This document shows positions 8,606 through 17,413 of a stretch of DNA of 64,000 bases, in pieces. Position 1 is the first letter of the stretch; every line of letters starts with the position of its first letter. Where the stretch lies: NCBI RefSeq assembly GCF_003228315.1, contig NZ_CP029693.1, positions 4,081,501-4,145,500 on the forward strand, in the 5' to 3' direction. The position numbers were made by a program, and so were the translations under genes. This stretch comes from Pseudomonas putida. Its GTDB lineage: Bacteria > Pseudomonadota > Gammaproteobacteria > Pseudomonadales > Pseudomonadaceae. The notes beneath the pieces were generated by a model. The model was not told the origin of the DNA. It did not search any database and saw nothing but the letters and a program-made list of their open reading frames with translations.

Positions 8606-9910
8606 TTACTGGTGAGCCGGGGCCGGGCTGACGTGCTTGGCAGACTCCGGACGCTGGTTGCCGTAGCGGGAAATATCCAGGCCTTCGGCGCTGATCTGCG
8701 GCTTTTTCTTCGCCATCAGGTCTGCCAGCAGGCGACCGGAACCGCAAGCCATGGTCCAGCCGAGCGTACCGTGACCGGTGTTCAGGAACAGGTTCTTGAA
8801 CGGGGTAGCACCGACGATTGGCGTGCCATCCGGCGTGGTTGGACGCAGGCCGGTCCAGAAGCTGGCTTCGGCCAGATTGCCGCCCTGAGGATAAAGATCA
8901 TTGACGATCATCTCCAGGGTTTCACGGCGACGCGGGTTCAGCGACAGGTCAAAACCGGCGATCTCCGCCATGCCGCCGACGCGGATGCGGTTGTCAAAAC
9001 GGGTGATCGCGACCTTGTAGGTTTCGTCGAGAATGGTCGAGGTCGGGGCCATGGCCGGGTTGGTGATCGGCACGGTCATGGAGTAACCCTTGAGCGGGTA
9101 CACCGGCGCCTTGATGCCCAGCGGCTTGAGCAGTTGCGGCGAGTAGCTGCCGAGCGCCAGCACGTAGCGGTCGGCGGTTTCCAGCTTGCCATCGATCCAC
9201 ACGCCATTGATGCGGTCGCCGGCGAAGTCGAGGCGCTGAATGTCCTGGCCGAAACGGAATTGCACGCCCAGCTTCGCGGCCATTTCCGCCAGCTTGGTGG
9301 TGAACATCTGGCAGTCGCCGGTCTGGTCGTTCGGCAGGCGCAGGGCGCCAGAGAGAATATTGGTGACGCTGGCCAGCGCCGGCTCAACGCGGGCAATGCC
9401 TTCGCGGTCGAGCAGTTCGAACGGTACGCCGGACTCTTTCAGCACGGCGATGTCTTTCGCGGCGCCGTCGAGCTGGGCCTGGGTACGGAACAGTTGGGTG
9501 GTGCCCAGGCTGCGGCCTTCGTAGGCGATACCGGTTTCGGCGCGCAGTTCGTCGAGGCAGTCACGGCTGTACTCGGACAGACGGACCATGCGCTCCTTGT
9601 TCACCGCATAGCGGCTGGCAGTACAGTTGCGCAGCATCTGCGCCATCCACAGGTACTGGTCGATGTCGCCAGTGGCCTTGATCGCCAGCGGTGCGTGGCG
9701 CTGCAGCAGCCACTTGATGGCCTTGAGCGGCACGCCTGGCGCGGCCCATGGCGAGGCATAACCCGGGGATACCTGGCCGGCGTTGGCGAAACTGGTCTCC
9801 ATGGCAGCAGCCGGCTGCCGGTCGACGACCACCACTTCAAACCCGGCACGAGCCAGGTAATAGGCACTGGTGACACCGATGACGCCGCTACCCAAGACCA
9901 TAACGCGCAT
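8606..9910 (-). CDS. dadA: D-amino-acid dehydrogenase, FAD subunit DadA
   Basis: Membrane-associated flavoprotein that oxidises D-alanine and other D-amino acids to keto acids and passes electrons to the respiratory chain. The N-terminal Rossmann FAD motif is VLGSGVIGVTSAYYLARAGF and the DadA signature ETSFANAGQVSPGY follows. The C-terminus carries the second FAD contact region NTGHGTLGWTMACGSG. Two ATGs six bases apart are possible (9916 and 9910). The GAGG site is eight bases from the inner one, which also gives the family MRVMVLGSG start and 434 residues. First gene of dadA-dadX, divergent from the Lrp-type gene dadR. Confidence 0.95.
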   Translation of the reverse strand: MRVMVLGSGVIGVTSAYYLARAGFEVVVVDRQPAAAMETSFANAGQVSPGYASPWAAPGVPLKAIKWLLQRHAPLAIKATGDIDQYLWMAQMLRNCTASRYAVNKERMVRLSEYSRDCLDELRAETGIAYEGRSLGTTQLFRTQAQLDGAAKDIAVLKESGVPFELLDREGIARVEPALASVTNILSGALRLPNDQTGDCQMFTTKLAEMAAKLGVQFRFGQDIQRLDFAGDRINGVWIDGKLETADRYVLALGSYSPQLLKPLGIKAPVYPLKGYSMTVPITNPAMAPTSTILDETYKVAITRFDNRIRVGGMAEIAGFDLSLNPRRRETLEMIVNDLYPQGGNLAEASFWTGLRPTTPDGTPIVGATPFKNLFLNTGHGTLGWTMACGSGRLLADLMAKKKPQISAEGLDISRYGNQRPESAKHVSPAPAHQ

Positions 9911-9916
9911 TTTCAT

Positions 9917-10066
9917 ATCCTCATCGCGGCCAGCCGCTGACGTGTGTAATACAGAGCTTTAGATGCGCGCAGTTTAAAAAAGATTCAGCAGTGATTTTCA
10001 CTATATAAGCGCCTATATTTGGCGACAATTCTCGGCAAAAACCCTTTTCACGGAGGCGCATCCCCT
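9917..10066. promoter_or_regulatory. dadA/dadR divergent control region
   Basis: A 150-base AT-rich divergent intergenic region. It contains the perfect palindrome AGTGATTTTCACT at 9990-10002, followed directly by ATATA...TATAT symmetry at about 10003-10017. Lrp-type proteins bind such AT-rich dyads. In P. aeruginosa DadR activates dadAX with alanine, so these are candidate operator sites. Confidence 0.5.
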
Positions 10067-10555
10067 ATGCGTACCAACACGCAAACCAAACGGGAACTGG
10101 ACAAGATCGATCGCAGCATCCTGCGGATCCTGCAAGCGGACGGGCGTATTTCCTTTACCGAGCTTGGGGAGAAGGTCGGCCTGTCGACCACACCCTGCAC
10201 TGAGCGGGTCCGGCGTCTGGAGCGCGAGGGGATCATCATGGGCTACAACGCGCGGCTCAATCCGCAGCACCTCAAGGGCAGTCTGCTGGTGTTCGTCGAG
10301 ATCAGCCTGGACTACAAGTCCGGCGATACTTTCGAGGAGTTCCGACGCGCGGTGCTGAAATTGCCCCATGTGCTGGAGTGCCACCTGGTGTCAGGGGATT
10401 TTGACTATCTGGTGAAGGCGCGGATTTCCGAGATGGCCTCGTACCGCAAGCTGCTGGGGGACATTCTGCTTAAGCTGCCCCATGTGCGGGAATCCAAGAG
10501 CTATATCGTGATGGAAGAGGTGAAGGAGAGTCTGAGCTTGCCAATTCCGGATTGA
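10067..10555 (+). CDS. dadR: Lrp/AsnC-family regulator DadR
   Basis: Feast/famine regulator of 162 residues. The N-terminal helix-turn-helix is LDKIDRSILRILQADGRISFTELGEKVGLSTTPCTERVRRLE, and the C-terminal alpha-beta RAM effector and oligomerisation domain includes ECHLVSGDFDYLVKARI. An open frame extends to 10019, but GGAGG at 10052-10056 sets the ATG at 10067 and gives the family length. Divergence from dadA matches the dadRAX arrangement of P. aeruginosa, where the regulator activates D-/L-alanine catabolism. General Lrp function remains possible. Confidence 0.9.
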   Translation: MRTNTQTKRELDKIDRSILRILQADGRISFTELGEKVGLSTTPCTERVRRLEREGIIMGYNARLNPQHLKGSLLVFVEISLDYKSGDTFEEFRRAVLKLPHVLECHLVSGDFDYLVKARISEMASYRKLLGDILLKLPHVRESKSYIVMEEVKESLSLPIPD

Positions 10556-10582
10556 GCATTTGTGATGCCTGTTCGGCCGCCT

Positions 10583-10674
10583 TCGCGAGCAGGCTCGCTC
10601 CCACAGTTGATCTTCAGTGGCAACAAATTCAGTGCACGACACGATTCCATTGTGGGAGCGAGCCTGCTCGCGAA
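10583..10674. repeat. REPIN, inverted polarity
   Basis: REP pair in which the order of arms is reversed compared with the copy at 3831: CGCGAGCAGGCTCGCTCCCACA comes first and its mirror second, separated by ~48 bases. It lies between the convergent ends of dadR and the YkgJ-like gene. Confidence 0.87.
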
Positions 10675-10694
10675 TGCAGGCGACTCGGTCACCT

Positions 10695-11063
10695 TTAAAC
10701 CAACACTTGCCTTTTCGAGGCCATGTACTCAAACACCTGCTTCTCGACCCTTGGATGAATCAAGTCCACCGGCCGCCGCCCGTTGGGGCACGGCAAGGTC
10801 TGGGTGGTACCAAACAACCGGCAGATCAACGGTCGCTCTTCATAAACAGTGCAGCCATTAGGCCCCAGGTGCACGCAATTGAGTTCGTCCATCGCCGCGT
10901 CCTGCTCAGCCCGGGTCTTGCGCGGCAGGCGCGACATTTCTTCGGGCGAGGTGGTCACCGGCCCACAGCAGTCATGACAGCCGGGCACGCACTCAAATGG
11001 GGGGATCTGCTGGCGCAGTGTGCGAATTTTCTGGCTGTTGCAGCTCATCGTAGTGCGGACCAA
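10695..11063 (-). CDS. YkgJ-family cysteine-cluster protein
   Basis: Small probable metal-binding protein of the UPF0153/YkgJ family, up to 122 residues; the likely start is MSCNSQKIRT six codons in. The family cysteine pattern is clear: CVPGCHDCCG in the first third, then C at VHLGPNGCTVYEERPLICRLFG. These cysteines are thought to hold zinc or an Fe-S centre. The biochemical role is unknown. It is convergent with dadR. Confidence 0.8.
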   Translation of the reverse strand: MVRTTMSCNSQKIRTLRQQIPPFECVPGCHDCCGPVTTSPEEMSRLPRKTRAEQDAAMDELNCVHLGPNGCTVYEERPLICRLFGTTQTLPCPNGRRPVDLIHPRVEKQVFEYMASKRQVLV

Positions 11064-11195
11064 TAACGGGACAGGCCGTGATTCTGCGGCAAAAGCCGCG
11101 ATCCAGACAGCAGCAACCGACCAATGTTGCCCGTGCGCAAAGGTCCGGCTTATGCTCCGTCAAGTTTTCTAAACACAAGAATCAGGATGACGCCC

Positions 11196-12488
11196 ATGAA
11201 TGCCGGTGCCCAGCACGCTGCCTCCTACTACGCCGCCAGTAGCCTGCCGCAGCCGGATTACCCGGCGCTCAAGGGCGATGTAGTGGCCGACGTATGCGTG
11301 GTCGGCGGCGGGTTTTCGGGGCTGAACACGGCGCTGGAACTGGCGGAACGCGGGCTCAGCGTGGTGCTGCTCGAGGCGCGGAAAATCGGCTGGGGCGCCA
11401 GCGGTCGCAACGGTGGGCAGTTGATTCGCGGGGTTGGCCACGGCCTCGATCAGTTCGCCAACGTCATCGGCACCGAAGGTGTGCGCCAGATGAAACTCAT
11501 GGGCCTGGAAGCGGTGGAAATCGTCCGGCGGCGCATCGATCGCTTTCAGATTCCCTGCGACCTGACCTGGGGTTATTGCGACCTGGCCAACAAACCCCGC
11601 GACCTCGAAGGCTTCGCCGAAGACGCCGAAGAACTGCGCAGCCTGGGCTACCGCTACGAAACCCGGCTGCTGCAGCCCAGCGAGATGCGCACCGTGGTGG
11701 GTTCCAATCGCTATGTGGGCGGCCTGATCGACATGGGTTCCGGGCATTTGCACCCGCTGAACCTGGCCTTGGGCGAAGCAGCCGCCGCACAGCAATTGGG
11801 CGTGAAGTTGTTTGAACAATCGGCGGTCACCCGCATCGATTACGGTCCCGAGATCCGGGTACACGCCGCTCAAGGTACGGTCCGTGCCAAAACGCTGGTG
11901 CTGGGCTGCAACGCCTACCTCAATGAGCTCAACCCGGAACTGAGCGGCAAAGTGCTGCCCGCCGGCAGTTACATCATCGCCACCGAACCCCTGAGCGAAG
12001 AACTGGCGCACTCGCTGCTGCCACAGAACATGGCGGTCTGCGATCAACGGGTGGCGCTGGATTATTACCGACTCTCGGCCGACCGCCGCTTGCTGTTCGG
12101 CGGTGCTTGCCACTACTCGGGTCGCGACCCGAAAGACATCGCCGCCTACATGCGCCCGAAGATGCTGGAGGTTTTCCCGCAGCTGGGCGATGTGCGGATC
12201 GATTACCAATGGGGCGGCATGATCGGCATCGGCGCCAACCGCCTGCCGCAGATCGGCCGGCTCAAGGACCAGCCGAACGTGTATTACGCCCAGGCTTATT
12301 CCGGTCACGGAGTGAATGCCACGCACCTGGCGGGCCAGTTGCTGGCCGAGGCCATCAGCGGGCAGCACAGCGGTGGGTTCGATCTGTTTGCCAAGGTGCC
12401 GCACATCACCTTTCCAGGCGGCAAGCTTTTGCGTTCGCCGCTGCTGGCGCTGGGGATGTTGTGGCATCGGTTTAAAGAGTTGGTCTGA
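11196..12488 (+). CDS. FAD-dependent amine oxidoreductase, PuuB/PauB type
   Basis: DAO-fold flavoprotein of 430 residues. The FAD motif is VCVVGGGFSGLNTALELAERGL, followed by the PuuB-like segment GWGASGRNGGQLIRGVGHG. PuuB and PauB oxidise gamma-glutamylputrescine and related glutamylated polyamines to the aldehyde. Frames open to 11124 and an ATG at 11187 exist, but AGGA eight bases before 11196 selects MNAGAQHAAS. Its neighbours (PauR-like regulator upstream, PauC-like aldehyde dehydrogenase downstream) fit PA5309, which I recall as PauB4. Substrate is inferred from family and context only. Confidence 0.82.
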   Translation: MNAGAQHAASYYAASSLPQPDYPALKGDVVADVCVVGGGFSGLNTALELAERGLSVVLLEARKIGWGASGRNGGQLIRGVGHGLDQFANVIGTEGVRQMKLMGLEAVEIVRRRIDRFQIPCDLTWGYCDLANKPRDLEGFAEDAEELRSLGYRYETRLLQPSEMRTVVGSNRYVGGLIDMGSGHLHPLNLALGEAAAAQQLGVKLFEQSAVTRIDYGPEIRVHAAQGTVRAKTLVLGCNAYLNELNPELSGKVLPAGSYIIATEPLSEELAHSLLPQNMAVCDQRVALDYYRLSADRRLLFGGACHYSGRDPKDIAAYMRPKMLEVFPQLGDVRIDYQWGGMIGIGANRLPQIGRLKDQPNVYYAQAYSGHGVNATHLAGQLLAEAISGQHSGGFDLFAKVPHITFPGGKLLRSPLLALGMLWHRFKELV

Positions 12489-12514
12489 AGATATTGGGGC
12501 GTTTTGGCAGACGC

Positions 12515-12572
12515 CATCGCGAGCAAGCTCGCTCCCACAATTGGTCTCCTGTGGGAGCGAGCCTGCTCGCGA
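12515..12572. repeat. Compact REP doublet
   Basis: CATCGCGAGCAAGCTCGCTCCCACA and its mirror TGTGGGAGCGAGCCTGCTCGCGA are separated by only ~10 bases, so this is a tight doublet with a minimal spacer. It lies between the ends of the amine oxidoreductase and the DUF1127 gene. Confidence 0.85.
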
Positions 12573-12597
12573 ATGGTTCTAATGATCACCTCTGCAC

Positions 12598-12843
12598 TCA
12601 AATCCTCCAAAACGGCTTGAGCCCCTCCTCCCGCGCCTGCTCACGGGTCAGCCCGATATCCTTGAGCTGCTCCGGCGTCAGCGTCAGCAACGCCTTGCGC
12701 GTGTGCAGGCGTTGCCAGAACAGGTCCCAGCGACTCAGGCCGGACCGCGCGTTGCGCATCGGCGCATGGCGTGCGTTGTCCTTTTGCCCGATCTCCAGTT
12801 CCTGACTGCGTAACGTCAGCCGCACATCGCTCAAACCGTTCAT
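12598..12843 (-). CDS. DUF1127 small basic protein
   Basis: 81 residues with the DUF1127 (YjiS-like) core in the C-terminal half: WDLFWQRLHTRKALLTLTPEQLKDIGLTREQAREEGLKPFW. Members are small cytoplasmic proteins; in alphaproteobacteria short relatives bind RNA and affect phosphate and carbon metabolism. The role in Pseudomonas is unknown. It is divergent from the MocR-type gene at 13023 across a 179-base promoter region, an arrangement that suggests linked regulation. Confidence 0.85.
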   Translation of the reverse strand: MNGLSDVRLTLRSQELEIGQKDNARHAPMRNARSGLSRWDLFWQRLHTRKALLTLTPEQLKDIGLTREQAREEGLKPFWRI

Positions 12844-13022
12844 CTTGAATGCTCCTGTTTACTTGGGTAGCCAGAGGTTTCATGATGCGCGGACGGCAAA
12901 AAGCATTACAGATCCAACTAAACTGTATTATTTCCATACAGATTTGCCGATTCTGACTCTGAATCCTGATTTTCTACCCCATCTGTACTGGTTAGCCGAA
13001 CCACCTCAATCGAGACTGCGCC

Positions 13023-14456
13023 ATGACCCTCTACGTCAACCTCGCCGAATTGCTCGGCACGCGTATCGAACAGGGCTTCTATCGCCCCGGTGACCGGCTG
13101 CCGTCCGTGCGGGCATTGAGCGTGGAGCATGGGGTCAGCCTGAGCACGGTGCAGCAGGCCTATCGCATGCTGGAAGACAGCGGGCTGGCCACGCCAAAAC
13201 CCAAGTCGGGCTATTTCGTGCCGGTCGGTCGTGAGCTGCCGGAATTGCCGGCGGTGGGTCGTCCGGCCCAGCGGCCAGTCGATATCTCGCAATGGGATCA
13301 GGTGCTGGAACTGATCCGCGCAGTGCCGCGCAAGGATGTGGTGCAACTGGGCCGAGGCATGCCCGACATCACCACGCCGACCCTCAAGCCGCTATTGCGC
13401 GGGCTGGCGCAACTGAGCCGACGGCAGGACATGCCCGGTCTGTATTACGACAACATCCACGGGCACCTCGAACTGCGCGAACAGATCGCCCGGCTGATGC
13501 TCGATTCCGGCTGCCAGCTGGGCCCCGGCGACCTGGTGGTGACCACCGGTTGCCACGAAGCGTTGTCCACCAGCATCCGCGCGATCTGCGAGCCGGGTGA
13601 CATCGTGGCCGTGGACTCCCCCAGTTTTCATGGCGCCATGCAGACCCTCAAGGGTCTTGGCATGAAGGCCCTGGAAATCCCCACCGACCCGCTCACCGGG
13701 ATCAGCCTGGATGCCCTGGAACTGGCATTGGAACAGTGGCCGATCAAGGCCATACAGTTGACCCCCAACTGCAACAATCCGCTGGGCTACATCATGCCGG
13801 AGTCGCGCAAACGCGCGCTCTTGACGCTCGCCCAGCGTTTCGACGTGGCCATCATCGAAGACGATGTGTATGGCGAACTGTCCTACACCTACCCGCGCCC
13901 ACGCACGATCAAATCCTTCGACGAGGATGGTCGCGTCCTGCTCTGCAGTTCTTTTTCCAAGACCCTCGCCCCCGGCCTGCGCATTGGTTGGGTCGCCCCC
14001 GGTCGCTATCTGGAACGGGTGCTGCACATGAAGTACATCAGCACCGGCTCCACCGCGCCGCAGCCGCAGATTGCCATCGCCGAATTCATCAAAGGCGGAC
14101 ACTTCGAACCGCATTTACGGCGGATGCGCACGCAATACCAGCGCAATCGCGACATGATGATCGATTGGGTCACGCGCTACTTCCCCGCCGGCACCCGCGC
14201 CAGCCGTCCGCAAGGCAGTTTCATGCTCTGGGTCGAGCTGCCCGAAGGCTTCGACACCCTGAAACTGAATCGTGACCTGCACGATCAGGGCGTACAGATT
14301 GCCGTCGGCAGCATCTTTTCCGCCTCGGGCAAATACCGCAATTGCCTGCGCATGAACTACGCTGCCAAACCAACGGCTCAAATTGAAGAAGCCGTACGCA
14401 AGGTCGGCGCTGCCGCCATCAGACTGCTGGCAGAGACCGACGGGCTGACCGACTGA
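13023..14456 (+). CDS. MocR-type GntR regulator with aminotransferase domain
   Basis: 477 residues. An N-terminal GntR winged helix (about 1-75, RIEQGFYRPGDRLPSVRALSVEHGVSLSTVQQAYRMLEDSGL) is fused to a fold-type I aminotransferase domain. The PLP-binding lysine is K313 in SSFSKTLAPGLRIGW, and NNPLGYIMPESRK and DDVYGELSY are the usual PLP-site segments. MocR proteins are transcription factors that sense PLP or PLP-amine adducts and rarely act as enzymes. A target could be the divergent DUF1127 gene, which is inference. Confidence 0.9.
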   Translation: MTLYVNLAELLGTRIEQGFYRPGDRLPSVRALSVEHGVSLSTVQQAYRMLEDSGLATPKPKSGYFVPVGRELPELPAVGRPAQRPVDISQWDQVLELIRAVPRKDVVQLGRGMPDITTPTLKPLLRGLAQLSRRQDMPGLYYDNIHGHLELREQIARLMLDSGCQLGPGDLVVTTGCHEALSTSIRAICEPGDIVAVDSPSFHGAMQTLKGLGMKALEIPTDPLTGISLDALELALEQWPIKAIQLTPNCNNPLGYIMPESRKRALLTLAQRFDVAIIEDDVYGELSYTYPRPRTIKSFDEDGRVLLCSSFSKTLAPGLRIGWVAPGRYLERVLHMKYISTGSTAPQPQIAIAEFIKGGHFEPHLRRMRTQYQRNRDMMIDWVTRYFPAGTRASRPQGSFMLWVELPEGFDTLKLNRDLHDQGVQIAVGSIFSASGKYRNCLRMNYAAKPTAQIEEAVRKVGAAAIRLLAETDGLTD

Positions 14457-14516
14457 CCTTTCTGCAAGGACCCGCGTCCATATGCCAACATCCGCCGCCA
14501 ATCGGAACGATCCTAC

Positions 14517-16085
14517 GTGAGAGTCAGACAGCCGCTTATCACTCTGTTGTTACTCGCTTCGTTCCTCGGCGGCTGCGCCAGCCAGGACCTGCAGCGCGAG
14601 CCGAGCCAGGCCTTACCGGCCAGCGCTTCGGCCTTTGGCCGTTCGGTCCAGGCCCAAGCTGCGACTCACGAAGGTAAATCAGGCTTTCGCTTGCTGTCCG
14701 ACAGCACCGAGGCCTTTACCGCTCGCGCCGAGTTGATTCGCAACGCCCAGAGCAGCCTCGATTTGCAGTACTACATCGTCCATGACGGCATCAGCACGCG
14801 CATGCTGGTGGAAGAACTGCTCAAGGCCGCCGATCGCGGCGTGCGCGTGCGCATCCTGCTCGACGACACCACCAGTGATGGCCAGGACGTCACCATCGCC
14901 ACCCTGGCTGCGCATCCGCAGATCCAGATTCGCGTGTTCAACCCCCTGCACCTCGGACGCAGCACCGGCGTGACACGCACCATGGGCCGACTGTTCAATC
15001 TCTCGCAACAGCACCGGCGCATGCACAACAAGTTGTGGCTGGCCGATAACAGCATGGCCATCGTCGGCGGGCGAAATCTGGGGGACGAGTATTTCGACGC
15101 GGAACCCAAACTGAACTTCACCGACATCGACATCCTCGGCGTCGGACCGGTCGCCGAGCAGTTGGGGCACAGTTTCGACCAATACTGGAACAGCGCCCTG
15201 AGCAAACCGATCGATACCTTCGTCTCCAGCAAACCCACCGCCAAGGACCTGGAAAACACCCGGATCCGGCTGGAGGACTCCCTGAAGGAGTACCGCAAGC
15301 AGAACCACGCGCTCTATAAGCAGCTGAAGAAATTCGCCACCGCCCCGCGCCTGGACGCCTGGCGCAAGGAACTGATCTGGGCGTGGAACCAGGCGCTGTG
15401 GGATGCGCCGAGCAAGGTACTGGCCAAGGACGAGCCCGATTCGCAATTACTGCTGACCACCCAACTGGCACCGGAACTCAAAGGCGTCAGCAAGGAGCTG
15501 ATCATGGTGTCGGCCTATTTCGTTCCCGGCCAACCGGGGCTGGTGTACCTGACCGGGCGCGCCGATGCCGGCGTCTCGGTGCGCCTGTTGACCAATGCCC
15601 TGGAAGCCACGGACGTACCTGCGGTGCATGGCGGCTATATGCCGTATCGCAGGGCGCTGCTGGAGCACGGCGTGCAGCTGTTCGAATTGCGCCGCCAACC
15701 CGGAGATGACAGCGGTAGCGGACCGCGGCTGTTTTCCAGCAAGTCCTACGGCGATTCCGACTCCAGCCTGCACAGCAAGGCGATCGTCTTCGATCAGCAA
15801 AAATCCTTCATCGGCTCGTTCAATTTCGACCCGCGCTCGACGCTGTGGAATACCGAAGTCGGCGTACTGGTGGACAGCCCCGAGCTCGCCGCCCGGGTCC
15901 GCGAACTGGCACTACAGGGCATGGCGCCGGCCCTGAGTTATCAGGTGAAACTGGAACATGGCCAGGTTGTCTGGGTCACCGAGGACGACGGCAAGATGCA
16001 CACCGTGACCCAGGAGCCTGGCAACTGGTGGCGCCGCTTCAATGCCTGGCTCAGCAACACCGTCGGACTTGAGCGGATGCTTTGA
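14517..16085 (+). CDS. Phospholipase D-family lipoprotein
   Basis: 522 residues starting at GTG. Lipoprotein signal with lipobox LGGC and lipidated C20. Two HKD catalytic motifs are visible: HNKLWLADN...GGRNLGDEY beginning at H170 and HSKAIVFDQQ...GSFNFDPRS beginning at H419. Two HKD motifs in one chain is the cardiolipin-synthase/PLD layout; the intact lipoprotein signal argues for an envelope phospholipase or phosphatidyl-transferase. It starts 60 bases after the MocR gene and could be co-transcribed. Substrate not predictable. Confidence 0.88.
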   Translation: MRVRQPLITLLLLASFLGGCASQDLQREPSQALPASASAFGRSVQAQAATHEGKSGFRLLSDSTEAFTARAELIRNAQSSLDLQYYIVHDGISTRMLVEELLKAADRGVRVRILLDDTTSDGQDVTIATLAAHPQIQIRVFNPLHLGRSTGVTRTMGRLFNLSQQHRRMHNKLWLADNSMAIVGGRNLGDEYFDAEPKLNFTDIDILGVGPVAEQLGHSFDQYWNSALSKPIDTFVSSKPTAKDLENTRIRLEDSLKEYRKQNHALYKQLKKFATAPRLDAWRKELIWAWNQALWDAPSKVLAKDEPDSQLLLTTQLAPELKGVSKELIMVSAYFVPGQPGLVYLTGRADAGVSVRLLTNALEATDVPAVHGGYMPYRRALLEHGVQLFELRRQPGDDSGSGPRLFSSKSYGDSDSSLHSKAIVFDQQKSFIGSFNFDPRSTLWNTEVGVLVDSPELAARVRELALQGMAPALSYQVKLEHGQVVWVTEDDGKMHTVTQEPGNWWRRFNAWLSNTVGLERML

Positions 16086-16092
16086 CGCGATC

Positions 16093-17235
16093 CTAGGCCG
16101 GCTGCACCGACCCGAACGCACCTTGGCGCGACACCAGAATCACCAACCCGAACGCCCCCGTCGCCATCAGCAACGGCAAGGCATGCCCGCTGATCCATTG
16201 GCTACCGGCGCCGGCGATCAACGGCCCGAGCAGGCAACCGATCCCCCATAGCTGCGCAATATGCGCATTGGCCCGAACCAGCGCGTCGTCGCGATAACGC
16301 TCGCCGATAAGTATCAGCGACAGGGTGAACAATCCACCGGCACTGGCGCCGAACAGCACCCACAGCGGCCAAATCAACAGCGTATCGATCAGCGGCGGAA
16401 TGGCCAGGCTCGAGACCAGCAGGACCATCGCGCAGCCAGTGAACAGCGTGCGCCGCGACACGCGATCGGCCAGCGCGCCAATCGGCAATTGCAGCAGGGC
16501 ATCGCCCACCACCACCGTGCTGACCATCGCCAGGGCGATTTCCGTGGTGAAGCCCTGGCGCAGGCAGTAGACCGGCAGCAGCGTCAGGATCATGGCTTCG
16601 AACGCCGCGAACAGCGACACACCCCAGGCGATCGCGGGTAAGCCGCGACAGAACGCCAGCAGATCACCAAAGGTCACACTGCAGGATTCGCTGCTGGGAG
16701 CACCGCTGCGCCCCAGCAACAGGAAAGGCGCCGCCACCAGTAAACCGACGCCGACCCAGAAGCCATAATCGTGTTCGGTGCCGAGCACGCCCAGCAGAAT
16801 CGGCCCGGCCAACTGGCTCAATGCGTAGCTGCTGCCATACAGCGCTACCAGCCGTCCGCGCCATTGCTCGACCACCAGCTGGTTGATCCAGCTTTCGCCG
16901 AGGATGAACACCAGCGTCAGCACCACGCCGATCATCAAGCGCAGCGCCAGCCAGATCGGATAACTGGGCAGCAGCGCCAACAGACCGATGGACACCGCGC
17001 CACCCCACAAGCACAGGCGCATCAGGTTGGCCGTGCCCAGGCGTGACGCCAGATGACTGGAAATCTTCGCGCCCACCAGCACGCCGATGGCTGGCATCGC
17101 CGCCATTACACCGATTGCAAACGAGCCATAACCCCAGCTTTCCAGGCGAAACGACACCAGCGGCATGCTGACCCCCAGGGCCAGGCCGACACTCAAGACA
17201 GACGCCAACACGGCGAAATACGTCGCCCAACGCAT
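16093..17235 (-). CDS. MFS transporter, YcaD-like
   Basis: Inner-membrane major facilitator of 380 residues with about 12 hydrophobic segments. Opening MRWATYFAVLASVLSVGLALGVSMPLVSFRLESWGYGSFAIGVMAA resembles the YcaD group. The frame continues to 17316 through a REP sequence, but AGGAG eight bases before 17235 fixes the start. The end is 7 bases from the convergent PLD gene end. The C-terminal region (RANAHIAQLWGIGCLLGPLIAG) is family-typical. Substrate unknown; neighbours suggest an amine or amino-acid related compound, which is weak inference. Confidence 0.86.
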   Translation of the reverse strand: MRWATYFAVLASVLSVGLALGVSMPLVSFRLESWGYGSFAIGVMAAMPAIGVLVGAKISSHLASRLGTANLMRLCLWGGAVSIGLLALLPSYPIWLALRLMIGVVLTLVFILGESWINQLVVEQWRGRLVALYGSSYALSQLAGPILLGVLGTEHDYGFWVGVGLLVAAPFLLLGRSGAPSSESCSVTFGDLLAFCRGLPAIAWGVSLFAAFEAMILTLLPVYCLRQGFTTEIALAMVSTVVVGDALLQLPIGALADRVSRRTLFTGCAMVLLVSSLAIPPLIDTLLIWPLWVLFGASAGGLFTLSLILIGERYRDDALVRANAHIAQLWGIGCLLGPLIAGAGSQWISGHALPLLMATGAFGLVILVSRQGAFGSVQPA

Positions 17236-17278
17236 GTTCCACGCTCCTGTGGATATTATTTTCTGCACACACAAAACA

Positions 17279-17370
17279 CTGTGGGAGCGAGCCTGCTCGC
17301 GATGACGGAGCAACATTCAACATTGACGTCGACTGTCATACCGCTATCGCGAGCAGGCTCGCTCCCACAG
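17279..17370. repeat. REPIN, class GCGAGCaggCTCGC
   Basis: CTGTGGGAGCGAGCC...GGCTCGCTCCCACAG arms with a ~46-base inner part, lying between the MFS gene start and the end of the aldehyde dehydrogenase gene. Part of the repeat reads through in frame as a false N-terminal extension of the MFS protein. Confidence 0.88.
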
Positions 17371-17413
17371 GGGATTTGCGTCGAGCCCCGGCATTGCCAG
17401 GGCTCGCTTCACA